A DNA stretch of 64,000 bases from CALAED01 sp036555725 (GTDB taxonomy: Bacteria; Actinomycetota; Actinomycetes; Streptosporangiales; Streptosporangiaceae), in NCBI GenBank assembly GCA_036555725.1, contig DATBKU010000130.1, forward strand, positions 62,001-126,000, read 5' to 3'. Positions 34,101 to 41,340 of the stretch are shown here, piece by piece. Numbering within the stretch: position 1 is the first letter of the stretch; each line of letters opens with the position of its first letter. Position numbers and translations under genes: made by a program. The notes under the pieces were generated by a model. It ran no database searches, had not been told where the DNA came from, and was given only the letters and a program-made list of their open reading frames with translations.

Positions 34101-34546
34101 TCTGGACGGACTTGGACGGCACCGGCGCTCCGGGTGTCCTGGTCGCCGACCTTACCGACGGCACCAACGACTGGATCGTCGTCGAATGGCGGGAGAACAT
34201 CTTCGGCACCACCAGTGGCCGTGTTCTCCAGCAGTGGATCGGCCTCAACGGCACCGAGGACGTCACCTTCACCTACGACCCGGCCAACCTGCCCGCCGCG
34301 CCGCCGGCCGGCTTCGGCCTGACCGTGGGCGCGGAGAACGACGAGGGCAGCGCCGGCGACCAGATCACCGGCCCGCCCACCGAGGATCTGCGCGTCACCA
34401 GCGTGCCCGGTGCGGCCGGGGGCAGCCTGGCCTACAGCTTCCAGCTGAAGGGCGTCCGGACCGGCGCGGGTAACGTCACCACCGTGTTCTCCACACCGGC
34501 CGTACGAGGTGTGACCAGCGACGTCGACACCATCACCGTCCGGTAG
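31166..34546 (+). CDS. Secreted S8 family subtilisin-like serine protease with PA and C-terminal beta domains
   Basis: A 1126-residue exported protease. A signal peptide (~1-45, ending GPASAA) and an I9-type propeptide (~70-190) precede the catalytic domain with D230 (DTGAW), H309 (HGTH) and S630 (GTSMSAPH). A PA insertion lies between His and Ser (IFAGKIIAC, GGGAGMLLYN). Fibronectin-III-like domains follow (RTAKNITNKTLNFKV), then a beta domain with GDEDALNFNVP and APFWTDLDG. GTG 31166 was chosen because GGAGG at 31155-31159 is six bases upstream. It interrupts, in opposite orientation, a two-component ABC operon. Confidence 0.92.
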   Translation: MDRKTTLGGIGRRTRHRRIRPFIAVAGGLGLVVTALAGPASAAPTAPTPGKWKVTPLTGATLVHGAKSQSGRLAKSDAGLLASRSSKPVNVMVKLDYDALAGYRGGIKGFAATSPAVTHKSFNPKSDSVKRYEGYVGGVENKFFSALRAQVPGAKIGKSVRLVYGGVALTLPGNKVAGLLKLPGVAAVQQNKLEHLLTDSSPAFIGADTIYNQLGGSNNSGKGVIVGTLDTGAWPEHPQYTDPGNLPAPPPTADGTPRTCNFGDNPTTPANDPFVCNRKLISGQPFLDTYNAVLGDEHYPDSARDSDGHGTHTSTTSGGDAVAHANPLGIDRGAIHGIAPAAHVAVYKVCGIQGCFPSDTVLAIQRAILDKVRVINFSVGGGEDPYSDPVELAFLDAYAAGVLVSASAGNDGPNADTVEHNGPWVTTVAASTQQRTFQSTISLSAGGTTATLHGSSITSGIASPLPVVLAAQVPGYTDVNCDTPPPNSTIFAGKIIACQLPVRDRVIKGFHVFQGGGAGMLLYNQTLSQTMTDNHWLPTVHLEKPDADALVAFLNAHPNTTGSFTQGAKANGTGDVMTAFSSRGPGGDFLKPDVTAPGLQILAGNTPTPDPNEPALGPPGNLYQAIAGTSMSAPHVTGSAALLFALHPDWTPGQVKSALETTGKTSVVKHDRVTPADPFDFGGGRIDLTKAGDPGLTFDETAANYAASAALPPADRIDLNLPSVNAPTMPGVITTTRTAKNITNKTLNFKVSTTSPNGSQITVVPNSFSVKAGKTVKLNIAISALGLANGQYFGQIKLTQQNGSRELHLPVAFNRQQGEVSLAQTCDPASIAVNTGRSTCSVTIQNNTLQDAKVIAASHLDSNLSLTSVTGAKKVGSRDVLASANLTRRQPDRPTIAPGETPAGYLPLDDFGVTPTPIGDEDALNFNVPAFVFAGKTYNQVGVVSDGYTVAGGAAADDINPVPQTLPDPARPNGVMAPFWTDLDGTGAPGVLVADLTDGTNDWIVVEWRENIFGTTSGRVLQQWIGLNGTEDVTFTYDPANLPAAPPAGFGLTVGAENDEGSAGDQITGPPTEDLRVTSVPGAAGGSLAYSFQLKGVRTGAGNVTTVFSTPAVRGVTSDVDTITVR

Positions 34547-34551
34547 CGCAA

Positions 34552-34609
34552 CCGTCCGCGCCGCCGTGATCGCGCACTCCGGTGCGTGATCGCGGCGGCG
34601 GCCGGACGG
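34552..34609. terminator. Long bidirectional terminator hairpin
   Basis: CCGTCCG (34552-34558) pairs with CGGACGG (34603-34609), and the inside continues as a nearly perfect GC-rich stem with GATCGCGCAC against GTGCGTGATC around a four-base loop. It starts five bases after the protease stop and serves both this gene and the convergent kinase. Confidence 0.75.
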
Positions 34610-34698
34610 TGGGTGACCGCGGGCGGTCCTGCCGCTGACCGAAGGGTCTCCGGCGGCCGGACGGGGCGCCGCGTGTGGTCGTGCGGCCCGGCCGGGAT

Positions 34699-35853
34699 TC
34701 AGGCCGGGTCGGTGATCGGCGCCTCCGACGGCGCTCGCGGCAGCTCGACGGCCAGCCGGAAGCCGCCGCCCCGTACCGGACCGGCCTCGACCGTGCCGCC
34801 GGCCCCCTCGATGCGTTCGGTAAGGCCACTGAGCCCGTTGCCGGGGGCGTACGACTGAGCGCCGGCGCCGTTGTCCTGCACCAACAGGGTCGCGCGCTTC
34901 TTGTCGTACGTCACCATGATCTCGCAACGGCCGGCCCGGGCGTGCCGCACCACATTGGTGACGGCCTCCCGCACCGCCCAGCCGAACAGGCCGTCGAGCT
35001 GGTCCGGCAGCGGGGTGCCCGACGTTCGTACGGTCACGTCGACTCCGGCCGTGCCGAGCACCGCGCGGGCGCTGTCTAGCTCATCGGTGAGCGTGCGCTG
35101 CCGGTAGCCGGAGACCGCCTCCCGTACGTCCGCGAGCGCCTGCCGGGCCACCGACTCGATGTCGCGGACTTCCTGGCCGACCTTGGCGGCGTCACGGTCG
35201 GCCAGCCGCCCGGCCAGCTCGCTCTTCAGCACGATGAGCGACAGGCTGTGCCCGAGCAGGTCGTGCAGGTCGCGGGCGATGCGCAGCCGCTCCTCGGTGG
35301 CGGCCAGCCGGGCCACCTCGCCGCGCGCCGCCTGCAGCTGCTGGACGAGCATCCGCGACCGGCGAAAGGCCACCATCATCAACCCGATGGCGAAGGTGGT
35401 GATCATGATGCTGGCGGCCGCTCCGGCGGAGGTGCCGATTAGCAAGGCCTGCACACCCGCCAGGGTGGCGCCGCCGAGGATGCCCCAGAACGCCCAGCGG
35501 TACGGCAGGGTGATGGCGTACACGATGCCGATGTAGACCGGCAGCCCTATCCACTCCTGGCCGAAGGCCGGCGGCAGCACGACCACCAAGGCGGAGAACG
35601 CGGCGAGCCAGACCCACATGTACCAGGGAGCCGGCTCATTCCAGTTGCGACGGCTGAGCGAGGCCCCGAGGTAGGTCGTGGCGAGGGCGACCAGGCCGAC
35701 CGCCGCCAGCACGAGCTTGGTGCCGGAGTAGTTGGCGACCACCTTGGCCAGCGGGATCAGGTAGAGCAGGCCGATGGCCAGGCCGATCGAACGGCGACGA
35801 CGAGGCGTGCCGAAGCCGGTCTCGTCGTCGCCGAAGGCGAAGAGCCGTTCCAT
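34699..35853 (-). CDS. DesK-type sensor histidine kinase
   Basis: A 384-residue membrane kinase. About five helices lie in residues ~25-165 without a large external domain, suggesting intramembrane sensing. The HisKA_3 box reads RIARDLHDLLGHSLSL (phospho-His ~205); the HATPase has REAVTNVVRHA (N box) and VQDNGAG. The ATG overlaps the permease stop as TGATG, so the two are translationally coupled. Downstream, the expected response regulator is missing and is found 3.8 kb away at 30266, beyond the subtilase. Likely senses membrane state or an exported compound of the ABC pump. Confidence 0.88.
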   Translation of the reverse strand: MERLFAFGDDETGFGTPRRRRSIGLAIGLLYLIPLAKVVANYSGTKLVLAAVGLVALATTYLGASLSRRNWNEPAPWYMWVWLAAFSALVVVLPPAFGQEWIGLPVYIGIVYAITLPYRWAFWGILGGATLAGVQALLIGTSAGAAASIMITTFAIGLMMVAFRRSRMLVQQLQAARGEVARLAATEERLRIARDLHDLLGHSLSLIVLKSELAGRLADRDAAKVGQEVRDIESVARQALADVREAVSGYRQRTLTDELDSARAVLGTAGVDVTVRTSGTPLPDQLDGLFGWAVREAVTNVVRHARAGRCEIMVTYDKKRATLLVQDNGAGAQSYAPGNGLSGLTERIEGAGGTVEAGPVRGGGFRLAVELPRAPSEAPITDPA

Positions 35854-36596
35854 CACGCAGTCACAGTAGCCCGGCGGTAGGCCGCGATCGCGCAGCCGCC
35901 CAGCGCAGCGGCCCAGCCGGCCAGGATGAGGCCGGCGGCGGCCGACGGGGCGTGGCCGCCCACGATGTCCCAGCCGACCTCGCCGAACCGGTTCGACGGC
36001 AGCCAGTGCGCGACGTTCTGCAGGGCGTGCGGCATCTGGCTGATCGGCACGAACAGCCCGCCGAGCATGGACAGCCCCAGGTGCGTGCCGACCGAGACCG
36101 GCTGGGCGGCGTCCGGGCTGACGAGCGAGCCGATCAGGGTGCCGAGGGCGGCGAACGGGAACGTCGCCAGCCACATCAGCGCGATCATGCCGGCCCATTC
36201 CGCGGGCGACAGCCGTACGTCCTGGGCCAGCGCGGCGGTGATGCTCACCAGCACGATGGGCGTGAGCGCGAGGATCATCGAGGCGAGGATCTTGGTGCAG
36301 ATCACCGCCCGGTTGGACAGCGGGGTGGCGCGCAGCTGCCGCAGCCAGCCGCTTTGCAGCTCGCCGGCCAGCCGGGAGCCGGTCGAGGCGACCGCGGCGA
36401 CGATCGCGCCGAAGGCGGCCATCGACACCATGAGGTGGACCTGTGGGGTCAGGCCGGTGGACGCCTCGATTTCGCCGTGGACACCGCCAATGTTCGACCA
36501 CAGCAGGTAGAAGCCGACCGGCACGGCGGCGGTGAAGAAGACGAAGCGCGGGTCGCGCGACATTCGGAGCAGTTCGATACGGAGATAGCGAAGCAT
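35853..36596 (-). CDS. ABC-2 type transporter permease
   Basis: A 247-residue protein with six predicted helices and the ABC-2 pattern: RIELLRMSRDPRF start, long helix 2 region, ELQSGWLRQLRATPLSNRAV coupling loop and GLSMLGGLFVPISQMP before the last helices. It pairs with the ATPase gene 25 bp upstream and shares a TGATG overlap with the kinase. Probably a drug or lipid exporter controlled by the DesK/DesR pair. Confidence 0.88.
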   Translation of the reverse strand: MLRYLRIELLRMSRDPRFVFFTAAVPVGFYLLWSNIGGVHGEIEASTGLTPQVHLMVSMAAFGAIVAAVASTGSRLAGELQSGWLRQLRATPLSNRAVICTKILASMILALTPIVLVSITAALAQDVRLSPAEWAGMIALMWLATFPFAALGTLIGSLVSPDAAQPVSVGTHLGLSMLGGLFVPISQMPHALQNVAHWLPSNRFGEVGWDIVGGHAPSAAAGLILAGWAAALGGCAIAAYRRATVTA

Positions 36597-36621
36597 GGCA
36601 GTGGTCCCTGTCTGAAGAAGG

Positions 36622-37497
36622 TCAGCGAGTGAGGTCGAGGAAGGCGTCTTCCAGGTCGGCGCCCTTGACCTCGAGGTCGCGGACGCGCAGCCCGGACTGG
36701 TACAGGGCCTCGACGGTGGTGTCGGCGTCGGTGGTGTGCAGCAGGGCCGTGGGGCCGTGGATCTCGACGCCGGTGACGCCGGGCAGCCGGCCGAGCCCGT
36801 CCGCCGGCCGGCCGTTGAGGGTGAAGCGGACGGTGCTGCCGCCGGCCCGTGCCTTGATCTCGGCCGCCGTGCCGTCGCCGACCACCTGACCGCGGGCCAT
36901 GACGACGACCCGGTCGGCGTTCTCGTCCGCCTCCTCGAGGTAGTGGGTGGCGAACAGGATCGTCCGCCCGCCCGCCGCGTACGACCGCATGCTCGCCCAG
37001 AAGGAGAGGCGGGACTCGACGTCCATCGCGGCGGTCGGCTCGTCCAGCACCAGTAGGCGCGGCGCGCCCGAGATGGCGATGGCGAACCGGACCCGCTGCG
37101 CCTGCCCGCCGGACAGCCGGTCGGCGCGGCGCGTGGCCAGGTCGGTGAGCCCCGCGATGCGGAGCACCTCGTCGAGCGGGAGCGGCTCGGGGTAGAGGTG
37201 CCGGACGAAGTCGACCACCTCGCGTACGGTCAGGCCCGCCACGAGGGTGCCGTTCTGCAGCATCGCGCCGACCAGGCCGTGGGCGACGGCGTCGTCGGGG
37301 GCGGCGCCGAGCACCTGGATGTCGCCGGTGTCGGGCTTGGCCAGGCCGAGCAGCATATTGATCGACGTGCTCTTGCCGGCGCCGTTCGGGCCGAGGAGGG
37401 CGACCGTCTGGCCGGCTTCGATGACGAGGTCCAGCGGCCGTACGGCCTGGACGGAGCCGTAGCTCTTCGAGACGTTCGTGAAGACGATGGCGTTCAT
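36622..37497 (-). CDS. ABC transporter ATP-binding protein
   Basis: A 291-residue ATPase. Walker A GPNGAGKST is at 36-44, the signature LSGGQ near 129, Walker B LLVLDEP near 148, and the switch His in FATHYLEEAD near 185. The ~80-residue tail after the ATPase core resembles those of DrrA/CcmA-type drug exporters. First gene of the leftward ATPase-permease-kinase operon; a strong terminator separates it from the S53 protease upstream. Confidence 0.92.
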   Translation of the reverse strand: MNAIVFTNVSKSYGSVQAVRPLDLVIEAGQTVALLGPNGAGKSTSINMLLGLAKPDTGDIQVLGAAPDDAVAHGLVGAMLQNGTLVAGLTVREVVDFVRHLYPEPLPLDEVLRIAGLTDLATRRADRLSGGQAQRVRFAIAISGAPRLLVLDEPTAAMDVESRLSFWASMRSYAAGGRTILFATHYLEEADENADRVVVMARGQVVGDGTAAEIKARAGGSTVRFTLNGRPADGLGRLPGVTGVEIHGPTALLHTTDADTTVEALYQSGLRVRDLEVKGADLEDAFLDLTR

Positions 37498-37584
37498 GTC
37501 TTCAACGCTAAGAACTACCTGGCAGGCGGCTTAGTGTCGGCGATCCCCGGTTCGCCGTGACATTTGTCAGCAGCGGACCCATGC

Positions 37585-37616
37585 AAACGGGAGCCCGGGG
37601 TCCCGGGCTCCCGTTT
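37585..37616 (-). terminator. Perfect 15-bp hairpin terminator of the S53 protease gene
   Basis: AAACGGGAGCCCGGG (37585-37599) pairs perfectly with CCCGGGCTCCCGTTT (37602-37616). It lies 12 bp past the protease stop on the minus strand, with a short TTT at the end. It also insulates the ABC operon. Confidence 0.85.
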
Positions 37617-37627
37617 CATTGCGTGTG

Positions 37628-39649
37628 TCAGTGCCGGTAGGAATTCAGGTAACCGCGGGTCGGCGAGCCGACTCCGGTCACGTTGTCGTACCCGGGGGTG
37701 GCGTGCAGCGCGTCCGCGCCCACGCCGTTGATCCCCTCCGACCGCAGGTGGTAGACGATCGGGCCCTGCTTCGCGAACGGGTCGGTGTAGTCGGCCCGCG
37801 CGAACGCGATCGGCGTCGATCCCAGCGGATGGTCGGTCACATCGTGATAGGCACGGCTGCCGCTGCGCAGGTAGATCGCCGGGTTGGCGAAGCCGATCGG
37901 CACGCCGCCCTGCGCCTGCTGGGCGAGCGCCTGGATGCCGGCGAACAGCGGGCTGGCCAGGCTGGTGCCGCCGATACGGCTTTCCGCGAAGCCGAACGAC
38001 CCGTCCGGCAGTTGTGAGGTCATGCCGAACCGGAAACCGGTCACGGGGTCGGCGAGCGCTCCCACGTCGGGGATCACCCGCATCGGCTTGCTGCTCGTCG
38101 TGCCGTCGGGCAGCTTCGTCGACAGCGACCGCGGCACCGTACCGCGCTGGTAGCCGGGCTGGGTGAACCAGGCGCTCGTACCGCCGCCGGCGCCCGCGAC
38201 ATAGCTGTCCGGGTACGGGCCGGGCGGGTTCGGGGTCCACGTCTGGCCGTCCGCGGACAGGTCGACGTTCATCTGACCCCAGCCGGTCTCGAACTTGTAA
38301 TTGTTCTGCGAGCCGACCGCAAGGGTGGTGCCGCCGACCGAGGTCACCCACGGGTCGGAGGTCGGCAGGTCGACCTGCCGCTGGGTCGACTGGGCGTCGC
38401 CATACCTGGCCTGGCACGGCGTGCCCGGCGCCTCGTAACCGCAGTCTCCGGAGGAGAAGTAGAAACCGATGCCCTCGATGGCGCCCTGCTGGAAGATCTG
38501 CTCTTCGGCCTTGATCAGCGCCATCGTGTAGTGCTCGGTGAGGTCGCCCCAGGAGTTGGTGACGATGTCGGCGAGCCGGTTGTCGACGATCTTGAGCATC
38601 GCGTCATCGAGCCCGTCGAGGCAGTTCTGGCCCGCGACGTAGGTGACGTTGGCGTCGGGCGCCATCGCGTGCACCGACTCGATGTCGAGCGCCTCCTCGC
38701 CGTACCAGCCCGACGCGCCGCAGGCATCGACCTGGTCGAAGGTGGCCGGCAGCACCTCGCGGTACTGGCCCGGACGGAACGGTTTGTCGCCGTGCCGTAC
38801 GGCGTAGGTGTTCGCGTCCTGCTGCATCGTCGACAGGGCGTACGCGTCGGTGACGGCGACGGTGACGCCCTTGCCGGTCAGCCCGCTGCCCGTGACGCCG
38901 TACGCGCCGCGCAGCTGCTTCGGCGTGAGGCCGCACATGGCGTAGGGCTGGTGCTTCCCGTACGCACGCGGCTGGGCGTTCGCGATCTTCTGCCGGTAGT
39001 AGTTCGCGCAGGGCTCGGCCACCCAGAAGTTCGGGTCGGGCGGCGGCAGCGTCTCAGCCGGATGCCGCACCGCCTTGCGCGAGTCGAGCCCGGTGACCGT
39101 GAGCACCGAGGACGAGACGGCGGACGGGACGGTCGCGTCGCGCTGCGGCGCGCGTTCGACCTTGCCGTCCACCTTGTACCCGCTGAAGTCCACGCCGAAG
39201 GCCTTGGTGGCCGCCGACAGCGAGCCCTGCACCCGTACGTAATGATCGTTCGCCTGGGTGACCTTGAGGCCCGTGGAGGTCAGCCACGACGTGACCGCAC
39301 TGACCTGCTGCTGAGTGGGGGCGAATCGCTGCTTGAACTGCGCGGGGGTGAGGAAATGCCGGTAGATGGAGTTGCCCGGATCGGATACGGCCTGGGCGTA
39401 AGCGGTCATCGCCTGCGGATCCCGCCCGGCCAGCCAGACCCGCGCGTCGATCTGCCGCGCCGCGGGGGCGGCCTTCGCCACGTCGGTGCGGGCCGAGCTT
39501 GCGGCCCAGCTGGGCTTGGTTCCCGCGATGGGTTTACGTCCGTCCGCGGCGCTCGCGCTGCCGGGGACTGTGACGGCTGCGGCCGCTACCAGGGGGAGGG
39601 CGACGGCCGTGAAGGCCAGTGCCCGGCGTCGGCGTCCGTCTCGTGACAT
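37628..39649 (-). CDS. Secreted S53 (sedolisin/kumamolisin-type) acid peptidase
   Basis: A 673-residue exported protease. A signal peptide (~1-35, cleavage near SASA) is followed by a pro-kumamolisin activation domain (~60-215: YRHFLTPAQFKQRFAP, VQGSLSAATKAFGVDF) and the S53 catalytic domain. The Glu/Asp pair is in YGEEALDIES, the oxyanion Asp in SSGDCG, and the nucleophile Ser in GGTSLASP near residue 558; a calcium site is expected in the DNVTGVGSP end. ATG 39649 has AAAGGA upstream. Together with the S8 protease it gives this region two secreted peptidases of different pH preference. Confidence 0.92.
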   Translation of the reverse strand: MSRDGRRRRALAFTAVALPLVAAAAVTVPGSASAADGRKPIAGTKPSWAASSARTDVAKAAPAARQIDARVWLAGRDPQAMTAYAQAVSDPGNSIYRHFLTPAQFKQRFAPTQQQVSAVTSWLTSTGLKVTQANDHYVRVQGSLSAATKAFGVDFSGYKVDGKVERAPQRDATVPSAVSSSVLTVTGLDSRKAVRHPAETLPPPDPNFWVAEPCANYYRQKIANAQPRAYGKHQPYAMCGLTPKQLRGAYGVTGSGLTGKGVTVAVTDAYALSTMQQDANTYAVRHGDKPFRPGQYREVLPATFDQVDACGASGWYGEEALDIESVHAMAPDANVTYVAGQNCLDGLDDAMLKIVDNRLADIVTNSWGDLTEHYTMALIKAEEQIFQQGAIEGIGFYFSSGDCGYEAPGTPCQARYGDAQSTQRQVDLPTSDPWVTSVGGTTLAVGSQNNYKFETGWGQMNVDLSADGQTWTPNPPGPYPDSYVAGAGGGTSAWFTQPGYQRGTVPRSLSTKLPDGTTSSKPMRVIPDVGALADPVTGFRFGMTSQLPDGSFGFAESRIGGTSLASPLFAGIQALAQQAQGGVPIGFANPAIYLRSGSRAYHDVTDHPLGSTPIAFARADYTDPFAKQGPIVYHLRSEGINGVGADALHATPGYDNVTGVGSPTRGYLNSYRH

Positions 39650-39862
39650 CCACCAGTCCTTTCTTGAAGACCCTGTGGCCGGCGGCACAGCCGTGGCCGG
39701 TGTCTTCGAAAGGCCCCCGGTCGAGACTCGCCGCCTCGCGAAGGATTTCGGTGGAGATCGAATAAGGCAACACTGATCATGGAATTGGTGTGTAAGTTGT
39801 GACATTTAGCTCGGCTAGGCAGTTCGTAACCGTGTTATCGGGCATGCGTCACTGGGCCCAGG

Positions 39863-40819
39863 TCAGGGGGCCAGGGCGGTGAGGGTGTGTTCGCCGCCGG
39901 GGTCGCCGGCGGTGGCGGGGAGGATCGCGATCTCGTCGAGGCCCGCGGCCTCGTAGTCGGCCAGCCGGGTCCGTACGGTGTCGACGTCGCCGACCAGGCC
40001 GATCTTGCGGCCGGCCGACAGCGGCAGAGCCTCGAGCTGCTCCTTGGGGCCGGCGCCGGCCGCGGCCAGTTCTCTCGCCCTGCCGAACCCGGCGGCGGTG
40101 AACACCTCGCCGTATTGGGGCACCCCCAGGTAGCCGACCAGGCTCCACATGATCTGCGCGTACGAGTCCGGATCGGGATCGACCGCCGCCGGAATCCAGG
40201 CGGCCAGCTTGGGCGCCGGCCTGCCCGCCTGCTCCGCCGCCGCGTCCAGCTTCGTACGGAACGTACGGACCAGCTCGGGCGTGACGAGGTCGAGGACCAT
40301 GCGGTCGGCGTGCGCAGCCGCGACCGCGATGGCCCGGTCGCCGAAGGCCGCCACGCTGAGCGGCCCCCCTGGCGGGTCGAGGTGCAGCCGATAGTGCGCC
40401 GAGAGAACCTCGCCGTCGATGTCTGTCTGCTCCCCGCTGAGCAGGGCGCGTACGGCCTGTGCGCTCTCGGCCAGCGCGGTCACCCGGCGGTGCCGCGACC
40501 GGCCGTGCATCCGCTCGACCACCCGCACGCTCGACGTACCGAGCGCCACGCCGACCGGACGGCGGGCGAGGGCGGCGGTCGACGCTGCGGCGCGCGCGAT
40601 CGTCGCCGGATCGCGGACCGTCACGGGGATCGGGCCGACCGTCAGCGCGATGCGGTCGGTGGCCAGCCCGATCGCGGTGGCCAGGGTGAAGGCGTCCCAG
40701 ACGAAGCCGTCGCCCACCCATAGCTCGGGGTACCCGAGCCGATCGGCGAGCGCGGCTATGAGCAGGTCCTCTTCGGGTGGCCGCCCGGGGCGTCCGGCGA
40801 CGACAACGGTGAGATCCAT
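39863..40819 (-). CDS. LLM class F420-dependent oxidoreductase
   Basis: A 318-residue TIM-barrel protein of the luciferase-like monooxygenase superfamily: ADRLGYPELWVGDGFVWDAF, TDRIALTVGPIPVTVRDP, VGVALGTS and GDVDTVRTRLADYEAAGLD. The F420-binding subgroup is likely in an actinomycete, but FMN cannot be excluded. ATG 40819 with AAAGG is preferred; a longer frame to 40900 would overlap the MFS remnant. A 13-bp palindrome lies 26 bp upstream. No pathway partner adjacent. Confidence 0.85.
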   Translation of the reverse strand: MDLTVVVAGRPGRPPEEDLLIAALADRLGYPELWVGDGFVWDAFTLATAIGLATDRIALTVGPIPVTVRDPATIARAAASTAALARRPVGVALGTSSVRVVERMHGRSRHRRVTALAESAQAVRALLSGEQTDIDGEVLSAHYRLHLDPPGGPLSVAAFGDRAIAVAAAHADRMVLDLVTPELVRTFRTKLDAAAEQAGRPAPKLAAWIPAAVDPDPDSYAQIMWSLVGYLGVPQYGEVFTAAGFGRARELAAAGAGPKEQLEALPLSAGRKIGLVGDVDTVRTRLADYEAAGLDEIAILPATAGDPGGEHTLTALAP

Positions 40820-40844
40820 GGTTGCCTTTCTAGCATCGGCCCAT

Positions 40845-40874
40845 CGTCTCCGACAGCAATAGCTGTCGGAGACG
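40845..40874. promoter_or_regulatory. 13-bp perfect palindrome upstream of the LLM gene
   Basis: CGTCTCCGACAGC (40845-40857) is mirrored by GCTGTCGGAGACG (40862-40874) around a four-base loop. It lies between the LLM start and the MFS-remnant stop. It could be the old MFS gene's terminator, or an operator for the LLM promoter, perhaps once bound by the TetR protein whose tail remains nearby. Confidence 0.6.
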
Positions 40875-40896
40875 AATGTGGGTTCGGTCATCGGCG

Positions 40897-41106
40897 TCAT
40901 GCGGTGCTCGCCACGGCCGCGTCATCCGCCGTGGTCGTTCCCGCGTCATCCGCCGTGGCCTCCTCGCCGCTGCCCGCCGCTGGGTCGGTCTTGCGGTCGC
41001 GCAGCACGACGAAGGCGAGTACCGCGGCGGCGACCACACCGGCCGCACCCGCCACGAAGGTGGTCGACATCGCGGTGGTGAACGCGTCGCGCGCGGGGCC
41101 GAACGC
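40897..41106 (-). pseudogene. C-terminal tail of an MFS (DHA2-type) exporter, 5' part deleted
   Basis: The minus-strand frame ending at TGA 40897 reads ARDAFTTAMSTTFVAGAA, then VVAAAVLAFVVLRDRKTD and an acidic Ala/Thr tail: the last transmembrane helix and cytoplasmic end of a drug-exporter MFS protein. There is no start codon with an RBS and no upstream MFS sequence; reading further upstream runs antisense into the TetR remnant. About 70 of some 500 codons survive. Non-functional. Confidence 0.7.
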
Positions 41107-41274
41107 ATGGGGCCGGCCATCCAGCAGGCCGCCCAGGCGTACCCGCGGCTGCGCAGGCTGTACGAGCTGTACGCCAGTCAGGGCGAGGGAATCCCGCGGT
41201 CCCGCGATGAGGAGTTCGACTACTGCCTGAGCCGCATCCTCGACGGCCTGGAGGCCGGGCTCTACCGCGGCTAA
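41107..41274 (+). pseudogene. C-terminal fragment of a TetR regulator, HTH deleted
   Basis: The plus-strand frame from ATG 41107 to TAA 41274 reads AAQAYPRLRRLYELYA, SRDEEFDYCLSRILDGLEA, a typical TetR C-terminal domain end. The DNA-binding half is missing, and the sequence immediately upstream is the tail of the opposite MFS gene. The two fragments abut at ~41100, as expected if one deletion removed the 5' halves of a divergent tetR/MFS pair together with their shared promoter. Confidence 0.7.
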
Positions 41275-41340
41275 GGCCTGTCCGCCGCCCGGGCGACGCG
41301 CAGCAGGGCAGCGGCTGGTGAAACAGGCCTCGGCGCCGGC

